This document shows, piece after piece, positions 7,234 through 9,080 of a stretch of DNA of 9,080 bases. Source of the DNA: Balneolaceae bacterium (lineage in GTDB: Bacteria; Bacteroidota; Rhodothermia; Balneolales; Balneolaceae). The position numbers were made by a program, and so were the translations under genes. How positions within the stretch are numbered: the first letter of the stretch is position 1; each line of letters begins with the position of its first letter. The stretch is from the NCBI GenBank assembly GCA_003555185.1, contig PWFZ01000219.1:1-9080 (forward strand), read 5' to 3'. The notes under the pieces were generated by a model, which ran no database searches, had not been told where the DNA came from, and worked only from the letters and a program-made list of their open reading frames with translations.

Positions 7234-8757
7234 ATGAAGACAATCGAAAAAATTGAACTGGAGTACTTAAAACTTTCAGATTATAAAGAACTTAAGAAGT
7301 TAATGTTGCAGTGTTATCCCGATATGCAAGATGCGGCATGGGAGAGAAAGCATGTAGAGAAATTAACAACTACGTTTCAAGAGGGACAGGTTGCCATAAA
7401 AATTGATGGTAAGATTGTTGCTTGCGCAATGTCTATTATCATCGACTACAAGAATTTCGAAGACAATCACAAATACGTCGATATTACCGGCAATGACACT
7501 TTTAACACCCATACTCCAAAGGGCGATACACTTTATGGTCTGGATTTGATGGTACATCCAGATTACCGTGGCCTTCGTTTGGGACGGCGCCTGTATGATT
7601 ACAGAAAAGAATTATGCGAGGAGTTGAATTTAAAGAGCATTATTTTTGGAGGTCGTCTGCCGAATTACCATCAGTATCACGAAGAGATGCCGCCCAAACA
7701 GTACATCCAAAAAGTTAAGAACAAGGAAATTTATGATCCTGTACTAAACTTTCAGCTCTCCAATGACTTTCATATTAAGCGGCTGGCGAAAAATTACCTG
7801 CCCGAAGATCAGGCTTCCCACGAGCATGCCGCGCTACTCGAGTGGGTAAATATTTACTATCAAAAACCATCATCCAGTATTCGAACAGAAAAATCGGTGG
7901 TTCGAATGGGACTGGTTCAATGGCAAATGCGTCCCTACAAAACATTCGAAGATCTTACAGAACAGATCGAGTATTTTGTTGATTCAGTATCCGGTTACGA
8001 AGCCGATTTTATCCTCTTCCCTGAATACATTAACGCACCGCTGATGGCCGAGTTCAATCACCTGTCCGAAGCCGATGCTATTCGTCAGCTTGCAACCTAT
8101 ACCGAGCGCATGCGTGATGTGTTCGCTGATTTTGCTATCTCATACAACATCAACATCATAACCGGCAGCATGCCTGAAGTTAGGGATGAATCTCTCTATA
8201 ATGTTGGGCACCTTTGCAAAAGAAATGGTGAAATTGAAAAGTACGAAAAAATTCATGTGACCCCTGACGAGGTAAAAGTATGGGGAATGAGCGGTGGAAA
8301 TCGAATTCAGGTATTTGATACCGACGCCGGCAGAGTTGGGATTCTAATATGCTATGATGTGGAATTTCCGGAATTAAGCCGACTTTTGGCCGAACAGAAT
8401 ATGGACATTCTTTTTGTCCCATTTATGACCGATACTCAAAACGGATACTCACGTGTGCGAAATTGTGCCATGGCTCGTGCCATAGAAAACGAATGCTATG
8501 TTGCTGTTGCAGGAAGTGTTGGAAATCTTCCACGGGTTCATAATATGGATATTCAATATGGCCAGTCAGTAGTTTTTACCCCATGTGATTTTGCCTTTCC
8601 CACAAACGGTATCAAGGCCGAAGCCACACCCAATACCGAAATGATGCTTATGGTTGATGTAGACATTGATCTGCTTAAGGAGCTTCATCTCAAGGGAAGT
8701 GTTAGAACACTGAAAGATCGACGCAAAGATCTGTATGATGTAATACGTAAAGAATAA
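7234..8757 (+). CDS. Bifunctional GNAT acetyltransferase / carbon-nitrogen hydrolase (class 12 nitrilase, RimI-like fusion)
   Basis: Cytoplasmic fusion protein of 507 residues. Residues about 8-205 form a GNAT acetyltransferase domain with the acetyl-CoA loop VHPDYRGLRLGRRLYDYR at 107-124; the usual R-x-x-G-x-G has Arg115 in place of the middle Gly. Residues about 220-490 form a nitrilase-superfamily domain with the complete Glu-Lys-Cys triad: Glu264 in LFPEYINAP, Lys339 in KYEKIHVTP, and Cys373 in ILICYDVEFPELSR. This domain order defines the RimI-fused nitrilase branch 12 (CDD nitrilase_Rim1_like). Members probably hydrolyse a C-N bond in an amide, but no substrate is established. Linking an acyltransferase to an amidohydrolase suggests a coupled acyl transfer/removal on an amine or amino-acid-like metabolite. 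No signal peptide. The ATG at 7234 has no Shine-Dalgarno sequence but gives a full GNAT domain. The gene is divergent from the exporter across 281 bases, and the repeat array starts about 64 bases after its stop. Confidence 0.92.
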   Translation: MKTIEKIELEYLKLSDYKELKKLMLQCYPDMQDAAWERKHVEKLTTTFQEGQVAIKIDGKIVACAMSIIIDYKNFEDNHKYVDITGNDTFNTHTPKGDTLYGLDLMVHPDYRGLRLGRRLYDYRKELCEELNLKSIIFGGRLPNYHQYHEEMPPKQYIQKVKNKEIYDPVLNFQLSNDFHIKRLAKNYLPEDQASHEHAALLEWVNIYYQKPSSSIRTEKSVVRMGLVQWQMRPYKTFEDLTEQIEYFVDSVSGYEADFILFPEYINAPLMAEFNHLSEADAIRQLATYTERMRDVFADFAISYNINIITGSMPEVRDESLYNVGHLCKRNGEIEKYEKIHVTPDEVKVWGMSGGNRIQVFDTDAGRVGILICYDVEFPELSRLLAEQNMDILFVPFMTDTQNGYSRVRNCAMARAIENECYVAVAGSVGNLPRVHNMDIQYGQSVVFTPCDFAFPTNGIKAEATPNTEMMLMVDVDIDLLKELHLKGSVRTLKDRRKDLYDVIRKE

Positions 8758-8833
8758 AGGAAACGAGGGTGCGAAGGTTCACAAAGATTCTACAATTTTC
8801 TGTTTGTTTCCTTCGTGCATTTTCGCATAAAAT

Positions 8834-8855
8834 GGCGCAAGTATTTACTTGTGCC
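8834..8855. repeat. Hairpin of repeat copy 1
   Basis: Arms GGCGCAAGTA (8834-8843) and TACTTGTGCC (8846-8855) are inverted repeats with one G-T pair and a loop of two bases, or eight pairs with a six-base loop. The sequence works as a stem in RNA or single-stranded DNA. No T-run follows, so it is not a standard terminator. Confidence 0.75.
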
Positions 8856-8956
8856 CCAATATCAACGCTTACTATGCTACACTGGTTACGTCAGAGATGC
8901 CACGAAGTAGCCCTGTTATTGGATATCCGGATCTTAAGGGGAAATTCGCATAAAAT

Positions 8957-8978
8957 GGCGCAAGTATTTACTTGTGCC
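8957..8978. repeat. Hairpin of repeat copy 2
   Basis: Identical in sequence to the hairpin at 8834-8855, 123 bases downstream. The changes between copies fall outside the stem, which hints that the stem is the conserved part, although two copies are too few to prove selection. Confidence 0.75.
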
Positions 8979-9080
8979 CATTATCAACGCTTACTATACT
9001 ACACTGGTTACGTCAGAGATGCCACGAAGTAGCCCTGTTATTGGATATCCGGATCTTAAGGGGAAATTCGCATAAAATGG

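Larger units (their letters stand above)
8822..9080. repeat. Tandem array of about 122-bp hairpin-bearing repeats, continuing past the window
   Basis: The unit begins TTCGCATAAAATGG and occurs at 8822-8944 (123 bases), 8945-9066 (122 bases) and 9067-9080 (cut by the window end). The two full copies differ by about one single-base indel and two substitutions, so they are roughly 98% identical and recently amplified or kept alike. Each unit carries a 22-nt hairpin, a GTAG tetranucleotide, and the palindromes GGATATCC and ATCCGGAT (overlapping, 8921-8932 in copy 1). Translated frames repeat SHKMAQVFTCA, but the one-base length difference shifts the frame between copies, so the unit is non-coding. 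The whole stretch 8758-9080 holds no credible gene. REP-type or other palindromic interspersed repeats are the nearest known class; no transposase is in the window. Confidence 0.85.

Noticed and set aside
8759..8818. Rho-independent terminator after the GNAT-nitrilase gene
   Set aside because: GTGCGAAGG (8769-8777) can pair with CCTTCGTGC (8810-8818), but two pairs are G-T, the loop is over 30 bases and no clean T-run follows.
8822..9080. CRISPR array
   Set aside because: The sequences between hairpins are nearly identical instead of unique spacers, and the period of about 122 bases is too long.
8822..9080. Integron attC sites
   Set aside because: The size and inverted arms invite the idea, but units abut directly with no cassette genes and no recognisable R and L box core sites or integrase.

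Overview
The window looks like a piece of chromosome from a Bacteroidota-related bacterium, perhaps a marine or salt-tolerant Balneolota-type organism. The basis is AT-leaning DNA, starts mostly without a Shine-Dalgarno sequence, two upstream regions that fit the Bacteroidota promoter pattern (TTG, a 20-21 base gap, TAnnTTT), and acidic secreted proteins. This placement is inferred from style, not from a marker gene.

Layout. Positions 1-563 hold a promoter-like site and a small exported CHRD-domain protein. It converges on an AI-2E-type membrane permease (560-1735, minus), and the two stop codons overlap. An AT-rich gap of 367 bases (1736-2102) has a dyad and a promoter-like site ahead of a large exported protein (2103-4292) made of a seven-repeat YCF48/BNR-like propeller followed by TPR-like helices. 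Three minus-strand genes follow: an acidic lipoprotein with a DUF4168-like tail (4302-4673), a PQQ-dependent sugar dehydrogenase-like lipoprotein (4765-5922), and an EamA/DMT drug/metabolite exporter (6017-6952). A divergent gap leads to a GNAT acetyltransferase fused to a nitrilase-superfamily amidohydrolase (7234-8757). The window ends inside a tandem array of about 122-bp units, each carrying a 22-nt hairpin (8822-9080).

The genes do not form one obvious pathway. Four of the seven encode exported or lipid-anchored proteins and two encode integral membrane proteins, so the region is mostly cell-envelope functions. The minus-strand trio is separated by gaps of 91-94 bases, so co-transcription is possible but not shown. 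No rRNA, tRNA, CRISPR array, complete insertion sequence or phage gene is visible. The least explained items are the terminal hairpin repeat array, the propeller-TPR protein, the GNAT-nitrilase fusion, and an apparent one-base frame break just upstream of the exporter's annotated start.
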